Below, one piece after another: positions 15,331-23,457 of a stretch of DNA of 27,966 nucleotides (position 1 is its first letter; each line of letters opens with the position of its first letter). The notes beneath the pieces are model-generated. The model worked only from the letters and a program-made list of their open reading frames with translations, had not been told where the DNA came from and ran no database searches. This DNA is from JBIOJM01 sp044450785. GTDB lineage: Bacteria; Planctomycetota; Planctomycetia; Isosphaerales; Isosphaeraceae. Location of the stretch: positions 1 through 27,966 of the forward strand of contig JBIOJM010000103.1 of assembly GCA_044450785.1 (NCBI GenBank), given 5' to 3'. The translations under genes and the position numbers were made by a program.

Positions 15331-15378
15331 CAAAATGAGACCGGCTCCGCGGCTGGACGAGGCGCCCGTCCCATTTTG
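15331..15378 (+). promoter_or_regulatory. Long hairpin between pdhB and pdhC
   Basis: CAAAATG (15331-15337) pairs with CATTTTG (15372-15378). After one mismatch, GAC pairs with GTC, and after another, GGC pairs with GCC, leaving an 18-base loop. The stem therefore has 13 pairs with two mismatches in the pdhB-pdhC spacer. No T-run follows, so it is more likely an RNA-processing or stability element, or a partial attenuator, than a full terminator. Confidence 0.45.
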
Positions 15379-15426
15379 TGAGCAACTCCCGACCATTCGC
15401 CGGATGCCCGCCCAGGGAGAAGAGAC

Positions 15427-16782
15427 ATGCCGATCGAAGTCACGATGCCGAAGCTCAGCCCCACGATGGAAACGGGTGTGATCGTCCAATGGCTGGTGAA
15501 GGTCGGCGACCAGGTCAAGGAAGGGGATACCCTGGCCGACATCGAGACCGACAAGGCGACCATGCCGATGAAGTCTTACGAAGACGGCACGATCGTGCAT
15601 ATCGACCATGTCGCGGGCGAGGAGGTCTCGCTCGGCCAGCGGGTGATGGTCCTGGCCAAGACGGACGAGGACCCCAAGCAGGTCGCTCACGCACTCGGTC
15701 TGGGCGGCTCCGCCTCCGCGGAGGACGGAGGGCGGAGGGCGGAGGACGGAAGAAAGCAGCCGGTTACCTCGACTGCCCCCGACCAATCCGCCGGCAACGG
15801 CCAGGAGCCGCAGGCGATTGCGGAACAGCCCGGCAGCCATCGCCAGAAGGCCAGTCCCCTGGCGCGGAAGATCGCCGCGTCATCGCAAGTCGACCTCGCC
15901 CAGGTGCACGGCTCGGGACCCGGAGGCCGGATCGTCCGCCGCGACATCGAGGCGAACTTGCAGCGCGGGGTCGAAACGCGCCCAACCTCGACCGCCGCTA
16001 CGGCGCCGGCAATGGCCGTTGCTTCCAGACCGGCAGTGGTGGCCGCGCCCGGCTCGAAGGCGGCTCCGCAGGCTCGGCCGTCCACTCCGCCTCTCGCCGC
16101 CGGGCGCATCCCCCACTCGCGGATGCGCAAGACCATCGCCCAGCGCATGCTCGAGGCCAAGCTGGCCGCTCCCGAGATCCATCTGGTCCTCGACGTTCGC
16201 GCCGATCGGATCGCCGCCGCCCGCGCGGAGATCAACAGGCATCTTGCTGCCGAGGGAATCAAGGTCTCGCTCGGCGACTTCGTCACGAAGGCCGTCGCGC
16301 TGGCCCTGCGATTCCATCCCGGTTTGAACGCCAGCTTCGAGCCCGATGCGATCGTCCGGCACGGCGAGGTCAATATCGGAATCGCCGTCGCGCTCGACGC
16401 GGGCCTGATCGTTCCGGTCCTGCATCATCCCGACAGCCTGGGGCTCCGCGAGATTCGGGTGGAAAGCGAGGCGCTGGCCACCGCGGCCCGGTCCAATAGC
16501 CTGACGAGCGAACAACTCTCCGGAGGCACCTTCACGATCTCCAACCTGGGTATGTACGGGACCCGACAGTTTGACGCGATCCTCAACCCACCGCAGGTCG
16601 GCATCCTCGCCGTCGGCGCCGCCGAAAAGCGCGCGGTGGTGGAAGACGACCGTCTGACCGTCGGCACCGTCATGACCCTCACCCTCACCGTCGACCACCG
16701 CGCCGTCGACGGCGCCATGGCCGCCCTGTTCCTCCAGACCTTGAAGGGGCTGCTGGAAGAGCCCGCGTCCATGCTGGTTTGA
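15427..16782 (+). CDS. pdhC: Dihydrolipoamide acetyltransferase, E2 component of pyruvate dehydrogenase
   Basis: The 451-aa E2 core subunit, which carries the acetyl group on lipoate and transfers it to CoA. Domains in order are one lipoyl domain (residues 1-80, lipoyl Lys43 in ETDKAT), a first linker, the E3/E1-binding domain (about 143-178, SPLARKIAASSQVDL...GSGPGGRIVRRDI), an Ala/Pro-rich second linker (about 182-222) and the catalytic domain to the end, with DHRAVDG at 423-429 holding the active-site His and Asp. GGAGAAGAGAC precedes the ATG. The first linker contains residues about 98-110 encoded by a heptamer repeat, giving an EDGGRRAEDGRK stretch unlike normal E2 linkers. The catalytic parts look intact. 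Confidence 0.94.
   Translation: MPIEVTMPKLSPTMETGVIVQWLVKVGDQVKEGDTLADIETDKATMPMKSYEDGTIVHIDHVAGEEVSLGQRVMVLAKTDEDPKQVAHALGLGGSASAEDGGRRAEDGRKQPVTSTAPDQSAGNGQEPQAIAEQPGSHRQKASPLARKIAASSQVDLAQVHGSGPGGRIVRRDIEANLQRGVETRPTSTAATAPAMAVASRPAVVAAPGSKAAPQARPSTPPLAAGRIPHSRMRKTIAQRMLEAKLAAPEIHLVLDVRADRIAAARAEINRHLAAEGIKVSLGDFVTKAVALALRFHPGLNASFEPDAIVRHGEVNIGIAVALDAGLIVPVLHHPDSLGLREIRVESEALATAARSNSLTSEQLSGGTFTISNLGMYGTRQFDAILNPPQVGILAVGAAEKRAVVEDDRLTVGTVMTLTLTVDHRAVDGAMAALFLQTLKGLLEEPASMLV
15720..15754 (+). repeat. Heptamer array GGAGGRC inside pdhC
   Basis: Four clean units (GGAGGAC, GGAGGGC, GGAGGGC, GGAGGAC) are followed by a degenerate GGAAGAA. This is the same repeat family as at 4017. It encodes the charged segment in the first interdomain linker of E2 without breaking the frame. 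Confidence 0.9.
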
Positions 16783-16795
16783 ACGAGAGAAAAAC

Positions 16796-18181
16796 ATGGC
16801 CTACGACTATGACATCGTGGTGTTGGGAGGTGGCCCCGCCGGCTATGCCGGCGCGATCCGCGCCGCCCAGCTCAAGAAAAAAGTCCTCTGCGTCGAGCGC
16901 GACAAGCTGGGCGGGATCTGTTTGAACTGGGGGTGCATCCCCACCAAGGCCCTGTTGACCAATGCCCATCTTGTTGAATTGATCAAGAACCACGGCAAAC
17001 AGTTCGGCTATGGCGGCCAGCCGACGTGGGACTTCGCCCAGATGATCCTCCGCAGCCGGAGCGTTGCGGGCAAGCTGAATAAAGGCATCGAGGGACTATT
17101 CAAGAAATACAAAGTGAACGCCAGGTTCGGCGTCGCCAAGGTCACCGCGCCTCACGTCGTCCAGATCAACGACGAGACGGTGTCGGCCGAGTCGATCGTG
17201 ATCGCCACCGGCGTCCGGCCCCGGCCATTGCCGGGCGCCCTGTACGACGGCAAGACGATCATCTCGTACAAGGAGGCGATGGTCCTGCCCGACCGGCCTC
17301 AATCGATGCTGATCATCGGCGGCGGGCCGATCGGCCTGGAATTCGGTTACTTCTACAACGCGATCGGTACCAAGGTCACGGTGGTCGAGCTGTTGGATCG
17401 CATCCTACCAGGTGAAGACGAAGAGGTATCTGCCTCCTTGCAGCAGAGCCTCGCCAAGCGCGGGTTGACGATCTGGACCGGCTCCACGACGAGCAAGGTT
17501 GAAAAGACGGAAAAGAGCGTCAAGGTGGAAGTCGAGACGCCGAAGGGGAAGACGATCGTCGAGGCCGACGTGATGCTCGTGGCCATCGGCGTGCTCGGCA
17601 ACGTCGAGGGCTTGGTCGCCGACGAGCTCAAGCTCGAGATCGTCAAGGACCACATCAAGGCCGACCCCCAAAACGGCTACGCCACCAGCGTACCGGGAAT
17701 CTATGCGGTGGGTGATGTAATCGGCCCGCCGTGGCTGGCTCACGTCGCGCATCACGAGTCAGTCTGTTGCATCGAGCGCCTCTGCGGGTTCTCGGACCGG
17801 ACGGTCGACTACACGACGATCCCGGGCTGTACGTACACCGACCCGGGCGTGGCCAGCGTCGGCCTGACGGAGAAGGCCGCCCGCGAGGCCGGCCACGAGG
17901 TCCGCATCGGCAAGTTCCCCTTCATGTTCAACGGCCGCGCCCTGGCCTCCGACGAGACGGAGGGTTTCGTCAAGCTGGTCTTCGACGCCAAATACGGCGA
18001 GCTGCTCGGGGCTCACCTGATCGGCTCACAGGCAACCGAGCTGATCGCCGAGCTGGTGATGGCCAAGAAGCTCGAAGCGACCGAGGAGGAGATCCTCCAC
18101 GCCATGCATCCCCACCCGACGTATTCCGAGGCCATCATGGAAGCCGCCGGCCAGGGGCTCGGTGAGTCGGTTCACATTTAG
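16796..18181 (+). CDS. lpd: Dihydrolipoyl dehydrogenase, E3 component
   Basis: A 461-aa FAD flavoprotein that reoxidises dihydrolipoate on E2 and reduces NAD+. The N-terminal FAD fold GGGPAGYAGAIRAA (from residue 11) is followed by the redox disulfide Cys42 and Cys47 (GGICLNWGCIPTKA). The NAD fold is IIGGGPIGLEFG. A second FAD motif is GIYAVGDVIGPPWLAH, and the dimerisation domain ends in HPHPTYSEAIMEA with the catalytic His-Glu pair. It starts 13 bases after pdhC with a weak GAGAG site, completing the complex operon. It probably also serves 2-oxoglutarate dehydrogenase. Length and motifs are normal. Confidence 0.95.
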   Translation: MAYDYDIVVLGGGPAGYAGAIRAAQLKKKVLCVERDKLGGICLNWGCIPTKALLTNAHLVELIKNHGKQFGYGGQPTWDFAQMILRSRSVAGKLNKGIEGLFKKYKVNARFGVAKVTAPHVVQINDETVSAESIVIATGVRPRPLPGALYDGKTIISYKEAMVLPDRPQSMLIIGGGPIGLEFGYFYNAIGTKVTVVELLDRILPGEDEEVSASLQQSLAKRGLTIWTGSTTSKVEKTEKSVKVEVETPKGKTIVEADVMLVAIGVLGNVEGLVADELKLEIVKDHIKADPQNGYATSVPGIYAVGDVIGPPWLAHVAHHESVCCIERLCGFSDRTVDYTTIPGCTYTDPGVASVGLTEKAAREAGHEVRIGKFPFMFNGRALASDETEGFVKLVFDAKYGELLGAHLIGSQATELIAELVMAKKLEATEEEILHAMHPHPTYSEAIMEAAGQGLGESVHI

Positions 18182-18298
18182 GGAGCCCTCGACTTCGAAG
18201 AGCCTGGTGTCCTTTCCGATTGTGCAGGAATCGCGTTAGGATAACCTCTAAGCCCAGAGGAAGCGTGCGGTTCGACCTGTTCCAGAGAGGTCCGACTC

Positions 18299-18622
18299 AT
18301 GTCGACACTGACCGATCAGCTTGGCATTGACCGGAATTCGCTCGCCGACTTCTGCCGGCGCCACCACATCCGCAGCCTGTCCTTGTTTGGCTCGGTCGTC
18401 CGCGACGATTTCGGGCCCAACAGCGACGTGGACGTACTCGTCGACTATGAACCCGGCCATGCACCGGGATGGGAAGTCGTTGACATCGAGGAGGAACTCG
18501 GGCACTTGTTCGGTGATCGCAAGATCGATTTGGTAAACCGCAAGTACCTGAGTCGTCGCCTCAGGGACCGGATTCTCGCCACCGAAGTCCTCCAGTACGA
18601 GGACGGCGATGGCAAAAGATGA
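18299..18622 (+). CDS. mntA: MntA-type minimal nucleotidyltransferase antitoxin
   Basis: A 107-aa nucleotidyltransferase of the MNT family, the antitoxin of the HepT/MntA type VII toxin-antitoxin system. The signature GS-x10-DxD is at residues 31-45 (Gly31, Ser32, Asp43, Asp45), with a third likely metal-binding Asp77 in KIDLVN. In characterised systems the enzyme inactivates HepT by adding AMP units to a conserved Tyr. The ATG at 18299 has AGAGAGG 8 bases upstream. The gene overlaps the toxin gene by 14 bases, giving coupled translation in the usual antitoxin-first order. Confidence 0.88.
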   Translation: MSTLTDQLGIDRNSLADFCRRHHIRSLSLFGSVVRDDFGPNSDVDVLVDYEPGHAPGWEVVDIEEELGHLFGDRKIDLVNRKYLSRRLRDRILATEVLQYEDGDGKR

Positions 18623-18956
18623 AACCGTCTACCTGGGACACATGTTGGATCGGGCGCGCAAGATCATCGCCAAGGTCGAGGGGAAAACTCGGGCCGATTT
18701 TGACCACGACGAGAACCTACGATTGGCTCTGGCCCACTTGATCCAGACGATTGGAGAAGCAGCCCGCAAGGTCTCCCCCGGGATGCGCTCTGCGCACCCA
18801 GATATCCCTTGGAAGCGGATCATGGGCATGCGGCACAAGATCGTCCACGATTACATGGAAATCGACGAGGACGTCGTTTGGATCGTGGCCACCGAGCGTC
18901 TACGGACGCTCGTAAAGCAGCTCGCACCACTCGTCCCCGAGGAGCCGATCAGCTGA
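18609..18956 (+). CDS. hepT: HepT-type HEPN toxin
   Basis: A 115-aa all-helical HEPN-domain ribonuclease, the toxin of the HepT/MntA pair. The active-site motif R-x4-H-x-Y is complete: Arg75, His80, Tyr82 (RHKIVHDY). Tyr82 is the residue AMPylated by MntA in studied members. LIQTIGEAARKVS and DIPWKRIMGMR are typical of the family. Its start overlaps the end of mntA by 14 bases. The module follows lpd by about 120 bases on the same strand and is followed by an imperfect inverted repeat that may end the transcript. No damage is visible, unlike the vapBC pair at 2627-3439. Confidence 0.88.
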   Translation: MAKDETVYLGHMLDRARKIIAKVEGKTRADFDHDENLRLALAHLIQTIGEAARKVSPGMRSAHPDIPWKRIMGMRHKIVHDYMEIDEDVVWIVATERLRTLVKQLAPLVPEEPIS

Positions 18957-18982
18957 CTGCTTCACGACGGAGGCCGGCTAAA

Positions 18983-19028
18983 GCCGGGACTCCAACGCGC
19001 GGCTTAGACGTTGCGTTAAAGTCCCGAC
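18983..19028. repeat. Imperfect inverted repeat after hepT
   Basis: GCCGGGACTCCAACGC (18983-18998) and the complement of 19013-19028 (GCGTTAAAGTCCCGAC) match at 13 of 16 positions around a 14-base loop. It lies 26 bases past the hepT stop and just before the convergent gene's stop at 19052. It could act as a bidirectional terminator or be a small dispersed repeat; no T-run is present. Confidence 0.45.
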
Positions 19029-19051
19029 TCGGCAGATTCCGACCTTGCTTC

Positions 19052-19885
19052 TCAACGCGCCGTCACCGGCTCTCGCACCTCCACCCCCAGTTTCTCGAGC
19101 GTCGGCTCGAACCGCTTCCAGGGAACGGGCTTGGCCGGGAGGTCCGCACTCTGTACATCGAGCCCAAGGTCGAGAATATACATCGTCTCTTCGTAGTTGG
19201 AACGCCGTCCGGCAGCGCGCCGGCTGGCAATGGCCGCGGCTTGCCGCTCGTACTCGGCGGCCATGTTCATCAGCGTCAAGACTCGCTCGCCGTGACTGGC
19301 ATGCTCCACCTCAATCTCCGCGCAGCCTTCCCAGTCGCGGAACCGCAGCAGGTCGTCGCGCCGGATCAACAAGACCGTCGACAAGAAGTGTCCTCCCAGA
19401 TACAGCGCGCCGCGCTCGTAGACCGGCGCCATCACCCAGACATCATGACGGAAGTTTCGTTCCCGCAGTTGCCCGCAAACCCAGATCGCCAGCTCCTGCA
19501 ACAAGTAGGAACCCATCTTTCCGTCCATCGAAACCAGGGGACGAGCCGTGGTCGTCGCGCCGGCCCGCGCCTGAAACTCATCGCGCGCGGCCGCGTTCGG
19601 AAAGACGGTCTCGATCGGCTCGCGACCGCACGACCGGATGCGTAATACCTCCGTTCCATCGGCGCGCCGATCCAGGAGGATCTTCTCGATCGAGACGACC
19701 TCTTGAGATTCGCCACGCTCCGCCATCTTGATCTGCCGGTACCGCCGCCACATGCCCCAGAGCCGGCCGGCCACGACGCCCAGGGCGAACAAGACACCCG
19801 TCGCCAGGATTCGCAGAATCTCGACCCGCAAAGGAGAGTTCCAAAGACCTTCCACCCGCAAGAGAAAACTCCAAAAGTCGTCCAC
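19052..19885 (-). CDS. Membrane-anchored protein of unknown function
   Basis: A 277-aa protein. The GTG at 19885 is preferred because GGAAAGG lies 9 bases upstream and the protein then opens with a short amphipathic stretch and one transmembrane segment (about residues 22-40, ILRILATGVLFALGVVAGRLW). The rest is soluble and alternates beta-like and helical parts, including a patch MDGKMGSYLLQELAIWVCGQL and FLSTVLLIRRDDLLRFRDW. No catalytic motif is recognised. The topology suggests an N-terminal anchor with the main domain in the cytoplasm (basic residues follow the segment). It is monocistronic, converging on hepT. Function unknown. Confidence 0.65.
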   Translation of the reverse strand: MDDFWSFLLRVEGLWNSPLRVEILRILATGVLFALGVVAGRLWGMWRRYRQIKMAERGESQEVVSIEKILLDRRADGTEVLRIRSCGREPIETVFPNAAARDEFQARAGATTTARPLVSMDGKMGSYLLQELAIWVCGQLRERNFRHDVWVMAPVYERGALYLGGHFLSTVLLIRRDDLLRFRDWEGCAEIEVEHASHGERVLTLMNMAAEYERQAAAIASRRAAGRRSNYEETMYILDLGLDVQSADLPAKPVPWKRFEPTLEKLGVEVREPVTAR

Positions 19886-20165
19886 AGTCGTCGTCCTTTC
19901 CTGGGAAAGGGGCGCGGTACACCCGACGAGTACCTCGCTACGCATCCGCCGGCTTGGGCTCAGCACCCGCCGTCAACCTCTCGCCGGGCCGATCGGCCCG
20001 CGCCGTTTTGTAATTTGCTTTCAAGGAGATGCCGGTCGCATGCGCGTGTGTATTCGTCATATCGCTTGCAATCTTCGAGATGATGATTCGCTTACTCGGC
20101 TTTTTGATGGTCTGATCAGGATCGGAGAAAGGGCCACCGGGAATGGACGGCTTGAGCCCGGGGCT

Positions 20166-20831
20166 TCATTTTGGTCGAACGCCGTAATCGCCGATGCCAT
20201 GTTCCAGCATGTCTAATGCGGTATCGACCGCAGAGTTGAGGACGGCATGGATTTCATCCGGCGTCTGCCCGGCCCGCCGGCGCCGCTCGGCTTCGGTGAA
20301 CAGGGTTGCGACGAGCGTGAGTATCTGGCTTGCCACGAGGCGGGGAATGACGTCGTCGGGTCCAGCCCGTGTATCCCGGGCGAGTGTCTCGGTGAGGTCG
20401 TCCTCGATCCTTCTGCCCGTGCTCCGGGCGAGATGCGCCGCGTGGACCTGTAAGGCCGGACTGGACTGGAAGACATGGCGCATGGCCGCGAAACCCTCGG
20501 CTCCGGCCTGCTCTCGGGGCACCTCCCGGATCCTCTCGATGCCTTCGCGGAGATGGCGGCGCAGGAACGCAATCACCGGCTCCCCCGGTCCTCGACCGAC
20601 GACGAGCTGAGCGAGCCGGGCCTCCATCGTCTCCAGCGGGCCGAAGAAGAGTTCCTCTTTGGTCCCAAAGTAATTGAAGACGGTATTGACCGACACGTCG
20701 GCCGCCTCGGCCACCTCGGCGATCTTGACCTCGTCGAACCCCCGCTCGCTAAACAACTGCATCGCCGCCTCGGCGATCGCTTGCCGAGTCTGATTTCTCT
20801 TTCGCTCTCGTCGACCAATTTCCTCAGCCAT
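20166..20831 (-). CDS. TetR/AcrR-family transcriptional regulator
   Basis: A 221-aa repressor-type protein. The N-terminal DNA-binding domain has the family pattern ETxxRQAIAEAAMQLFSERGFDEVKIAEVAEAADVS with the recognition helix VSVNTVFNYFGTKEEL (about 47-61). The all-helical C-terminal domain (70-210) would bind a ligand and dimerise; the ligand cannot be told. The ATG at 20831 is in place for the family. It is transcribed away from the VOC and ABC exporter genes. An 18-bp near-palindrome lies 55 bases upstream and is a likely operator for itself and perhaps the divergent genes. A role in controlling the exporter is plausible from position only. Confidence 0.88.
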   Translation of the reverse strand: MAEEIGRRERKRNQTRQAIAEAAMQLFSERGFDEVKIAEVAEAADVSVNTVFNYFGTKEELFFGPLETMEARLAQLVVGRGPGEPVIAFLRRHLREGIERIREVPREQAGAEGFAAMRHVFQSSPALQVHAAHLARSTGRRIEDDLTETLARDTRAGPDDVIPRLVASQILTLVATLFTEAERRRRAGQTPDEIHAVLNSAVDTALDMLEHGIGDYGVRPK

Positions 20832-20885
20832 ACACCCATATTACAGATCCTTGCTGCGAAACACAATATTGGTGTTGACTGAAAT

Positions 20886-20903
20886 ATTATAGTCGACTAC
20901 AAT
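20886..20903. promoter_or_regulatory. Palindromic operator candidate for the TetR regulator
   Basis: ATTATAGTCGACTACAAT is palindromic at 16 of 18 positions, centred on TAGTCGACTA. It sits in an unusually AT-rich patch upstream of the regulator and is accompanied by a nearby half-site (TTGACT, 20875-20880). Its size and position fit a TetR-dimer operator. Confidence 0.5.
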
Positions 20904-21059
20904 TTTATCGATAGCTGAACTGGTCGAGGTGCGATCGACAGCCAGTGCTTGGGTTGCGATAGCGACGGAGAAAAAACCACGGACTCCATCCGGAACCCAA
21001 GGACAAGGTGTCTTCGAAGAGGTTTCTGATATGATCTCTGACCTTTTGAGGGGGCGAGC

Positions 21060-21428
21060 ATGATCGCGATTGACCACATCGGAGTCCTGGCGCGGGACGC
21101 CGCCGCGTCAGCTCGGTTCCTGGCTGAGATCCTGGCGGTCCCGCCCGGCCTACCCGCCGGCCCGGACGGCGAAAACGTCCGGCTCGCCATCGGCGTGTCG
21201 GGCTGGATCTTCTACTTCCCCGCCGAGGACGTGCCGGGGCAGCACATCGCCTTCCGGGTCGACGAAGATACGTTCGCGGGCGTCGTCGGCCGGCTGCGCG
21301 CCACCGGGGTGGCGTTCGGCAACGACCCCGAGGACCAGACGAACATGGAGACTAGCGACTTCCTCGGCGGCCACGGGCGTGTGTTCTTCCGCGACCCGAA
21401 CGGCCACCTGTTCGAGGTGATGGCCTGA
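21060..21428 (+). CDS. VOC-superfamily (glyoxalase-like) protein
   Basis: A 122-aa single vicinal-oxygen-chelate module. The N-terminus IDHIGVLARDAAAS carries the first likely metal ligand His6, and the C-terminus RVFFRDPNGHLFEVMA carries the usual terminal Glu ligand. The middle GQHIAFRVDEDTF supplies another His. Members include glyoxalases, extradiol dioxygenases and antibiotic-binding proteins; this one cannot be placed more closely. GAGGGGG lies 6-7 bases before the ATG. It lies between the TetR regulator and the ABC exporter gene, which starts 136 bases downstream on the same strand. Confidence 0.8.
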   Translation: MIAIDHIGVLARDAAASARFLAEILAVPPGLPAGPDGENVRLAIGVSGWIFYFPAEDVPGQHIAFRVDEDTFAGVVGRLRATGVAFGNDPEDQTNMETSDFLGGHGRVFFRDPNGHLFEVMA

Positions 21429-21564
21429 CACAAACCCGTTGGACCCTTCTCTCAAACATCGGAACGCCGTGCTGCCGCCATCGTCACTGAGGTGCGGTCA
21501 TCGGCCTCACCCATCCGCCCGACGTCCGTGTTGATCTCCTTGACACAAGAAGGGCAATCTTCCG

Positions 21565-23433
21565 ATGGCTCGATACCGCCGTTCACGGGACGCGACCGAG
21601 GACGCGCCGTCCGCGCCCCTCACTGGTGTGAGCCTCAGCGAGGCGGCAAAGTTGTTGACATACTTGCTTCCTTATCGGCGCAAGTTTGCCGCCGCCCAAG
21701 CCTGTCTGTTGCTGTCGACCCTCACCGGACTGGCGTTCCCGTACTTCACGGGCCGGTTGATCGATAGCGCCCAGCGCGTACTCGTCGCAGTCCCTCCAGT
21801 GCCAAGCGGGACGACGATCAGCTTGAGCGCGAGCGCGATCGCCTTGGTACTGGTGCTTTTGCTGGCAGTGCAAGCAGCCTGCTCGTTCTTCCAGACCTAC
21901 TGGCTTGCGGAAGTCGGCGAGCGCAGCCTGGCCAACCTGCGCCAGGACATTTACGCCCACCTGATCCGCCTGCCGATGGCGTTCTTCACCCAGCGCCGCG
22001 TTGGTGAGTTGGCGAGCCGGCTTGCTTCCGACCTATCGATGATCCAGGGCATGTTGACCGGCTTGGTCCCGCAATTCTTCGGTCAGTTGATCGTGCTGGT
22101 CGGTGGCGTGGCCCTCATCGCACTGACCTCGGGCCGCCTCACGTTGGTGATGCTGATCTCATTGCCCGTGGTGATCGGCATGGCTGCCGTCTTCGGTCGA
22201 GCCACCCGTGCGGTATCCAGGGAGACTCAGGACAAGCTGGCGGAGACCAATGTCGTTGTGGAGGAGACGCTGCAAGGCATTGCGAGCGTGAAAGCGTTCG
22301 CCAACGAAGGCTTTGAGGTAGCCCGTTATCGCGCGGGGATCCAGGCGCTCATCGGAGTGGTGCTGCGCGGGGCCCGCTACCAGGGGGCATTCGGGGCGTT
22401 CATCACGTTCGCACTGTTCGGCTCGATCGTGCTGGTGATGTGGTACGGTGCCATCCTCGTCGAGGCGCGGGAGCTCACCTTCGGGCAGTTGACCCAATTC
22501 CTCCTGTACACGATGTACATTGGCGGAACGATGGGCGGTTTCGCGAGGCTATACGGCGAGCTGCAGCGGACAGTCGGGGCGACCCAGCGCGTGCGAGAGC
22601 TTCGGCGAGAACCGACGGAGGACGTAAATGCCGCAGGCTCAGGGGCCCAAGACAAGCCGGACGCAGGCTCAGGCTCGCATCGGCGACTCGCGGGTGACGT
22701 CGTCTTCGAATCGGTCACATTCTCCTACCCCTCGCGCCGGGAAGTGACCGTCCTCCGCGACCTATCGCTGCATGCCAAGGCCGGCCAACGAATCGCACTG
22801 GTCGGACCGAGCGGTGCCGGCAAGTCCACGATCGTCTCCTTGTTGCTGCGATTCTATGACCCGGACTCCGGCCGCGTGCTGATCGATGGCCGAGACGCCC
22901 GTGACTACTCGCTGCATGGCCTTCGGGACCACATGGCGATCGTGCCGCAAGACGTGCTGCTCTTCGGGGGCACGATCGCCGACAACATCGCCTACGGACG
23001 TCCCGGCGCCAGCCTACCCGAGATCGAGGAGGCGGCGCGCAATGCGAACGCTCACGATTTCATCATCGGATTCCCGGAGGGATATCAAACCGTCGTCGGC
23101 GACCGCGGCGTCAAGCTGTCCGGCGGCCAGCGTCAGCGTGTCGCCATCGCCCGGGCGATCCTCAGGGACCCCGCGATCTTGATTCTGGACGAGGCGACGA
23201 GCTCGCTCGACTCGGAGAGCGAAAGCCTGGTGCAGCAGGCGCTCGATTCGCTGATGCGGGGTCGCACGTCGGTGATCATTGCCCACCGACTGGCGACGGT
23301 CCGGCGCGCGGACCACATCTTCGTCATCAAAGAGGGGCAAGTGGTTGAGTCAGGCACGCATGACCAGTTGCTGGCCAGGGAGGGTGGCTTGTATCGGACT
23401 CTGTCGGAGCTGCAGTTCGACCTGGGAGAATAA
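21565..23433 (+). CDS. Half-size ABC exporter (fused permease-ATPase)
   Basis: A 622-aa type IV ABC exporter of the MsbA/LmrA/ABCB class that works as a homodimer in the inner membrane and exports lipids, drugs or peptides. The N-terminal 340 residues hold about six transmembrane segments (first around LLLSTLTGLAFPYF; others around AIALVLVLLLAVQA, LIVLVGGVALIAL, LVMLISLPVVIGM and AFITFALFGSIVLVMW). After a Gly/Ser-rich linker (about 350-372) comes the ATPase: Walker A GPSGAGKST at 414-422, Q-loop AIVPQDVLLF, signature LSGGQRQRV from 518, Walker B ILILDE with Asp542 and Glu543, and switch His in IIAHR. All motifs are intact. Substrate unknown; the linked TetR gene suggests inducible export. 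Confidence 0.92.
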   Translation: MARYRRSRDATEDAPSAPLTGVSLSEAAKLLTYLLPYRRKFAAAQACLLLSTLTGLAFPYFTGRLIDSAQRVLVAVPPVPSGTTISLSASAIALVLVLLLAVQAACSFFQTYWLAEVGERSLANLRQDIYAHLIRLPMAFFTQRRVGELASRLASDLSMIQGMLTGLVPQFFGQLIVLVGGVALIALTSGRLTLVMLISLPVVIGMAAVFGRATRAVSRETQDKLAETNVVVEETLQGIASVKAFANEGFEVARYRAGIQALIGVVLRGARYQGAFGAFITFALFGSIVLVMWYGAILVEARELTFGQLTQFLLYTMYIGGTMGGFARLYGELQRTVGATQRVRELRREPTEDVNAAGSGAQDKPDAGSGSHRRLAGDVVFESVTFSYPSRREVTVLRDLSLHAKAGQRIALVGPSGAGKSTIVSLLLRFYDPDSGRVLIDGRDARDYSLHGLRDHMAIVPQDVLLFGGTIADNIAYGRPGASLPEIEEAARNANAHDFIIGFPEGYQTVVGDRGVKLSGGQRQRVAIARAILRDPAILILDEATSSLDSESESLVQQALDSLMRGRTSVIIAHRLATVRRADHIFVIKEGQVVESGTHDQLLAREGGLYRTLSELQFDLGE

Positions 23434-23457
23434 GAAAGGCTGGCGAAACGGCCACGT

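Noticed and set aside
20041..20216. A 58-codon plus-strand ORF starting with Met-Arg-Val-Cys after AAGGAG
   Set aside because: The ribosome-like site is about 11 bases away, the ORF runs into the 3' end of the TetR gene, and the peptide shows no recognisable feature.
20841..21077. A 78-codon minus-strand ORF in the TetR upstream region
   Set aside because: It overlaps the likely operator and the VOC start, and no domain is visible.
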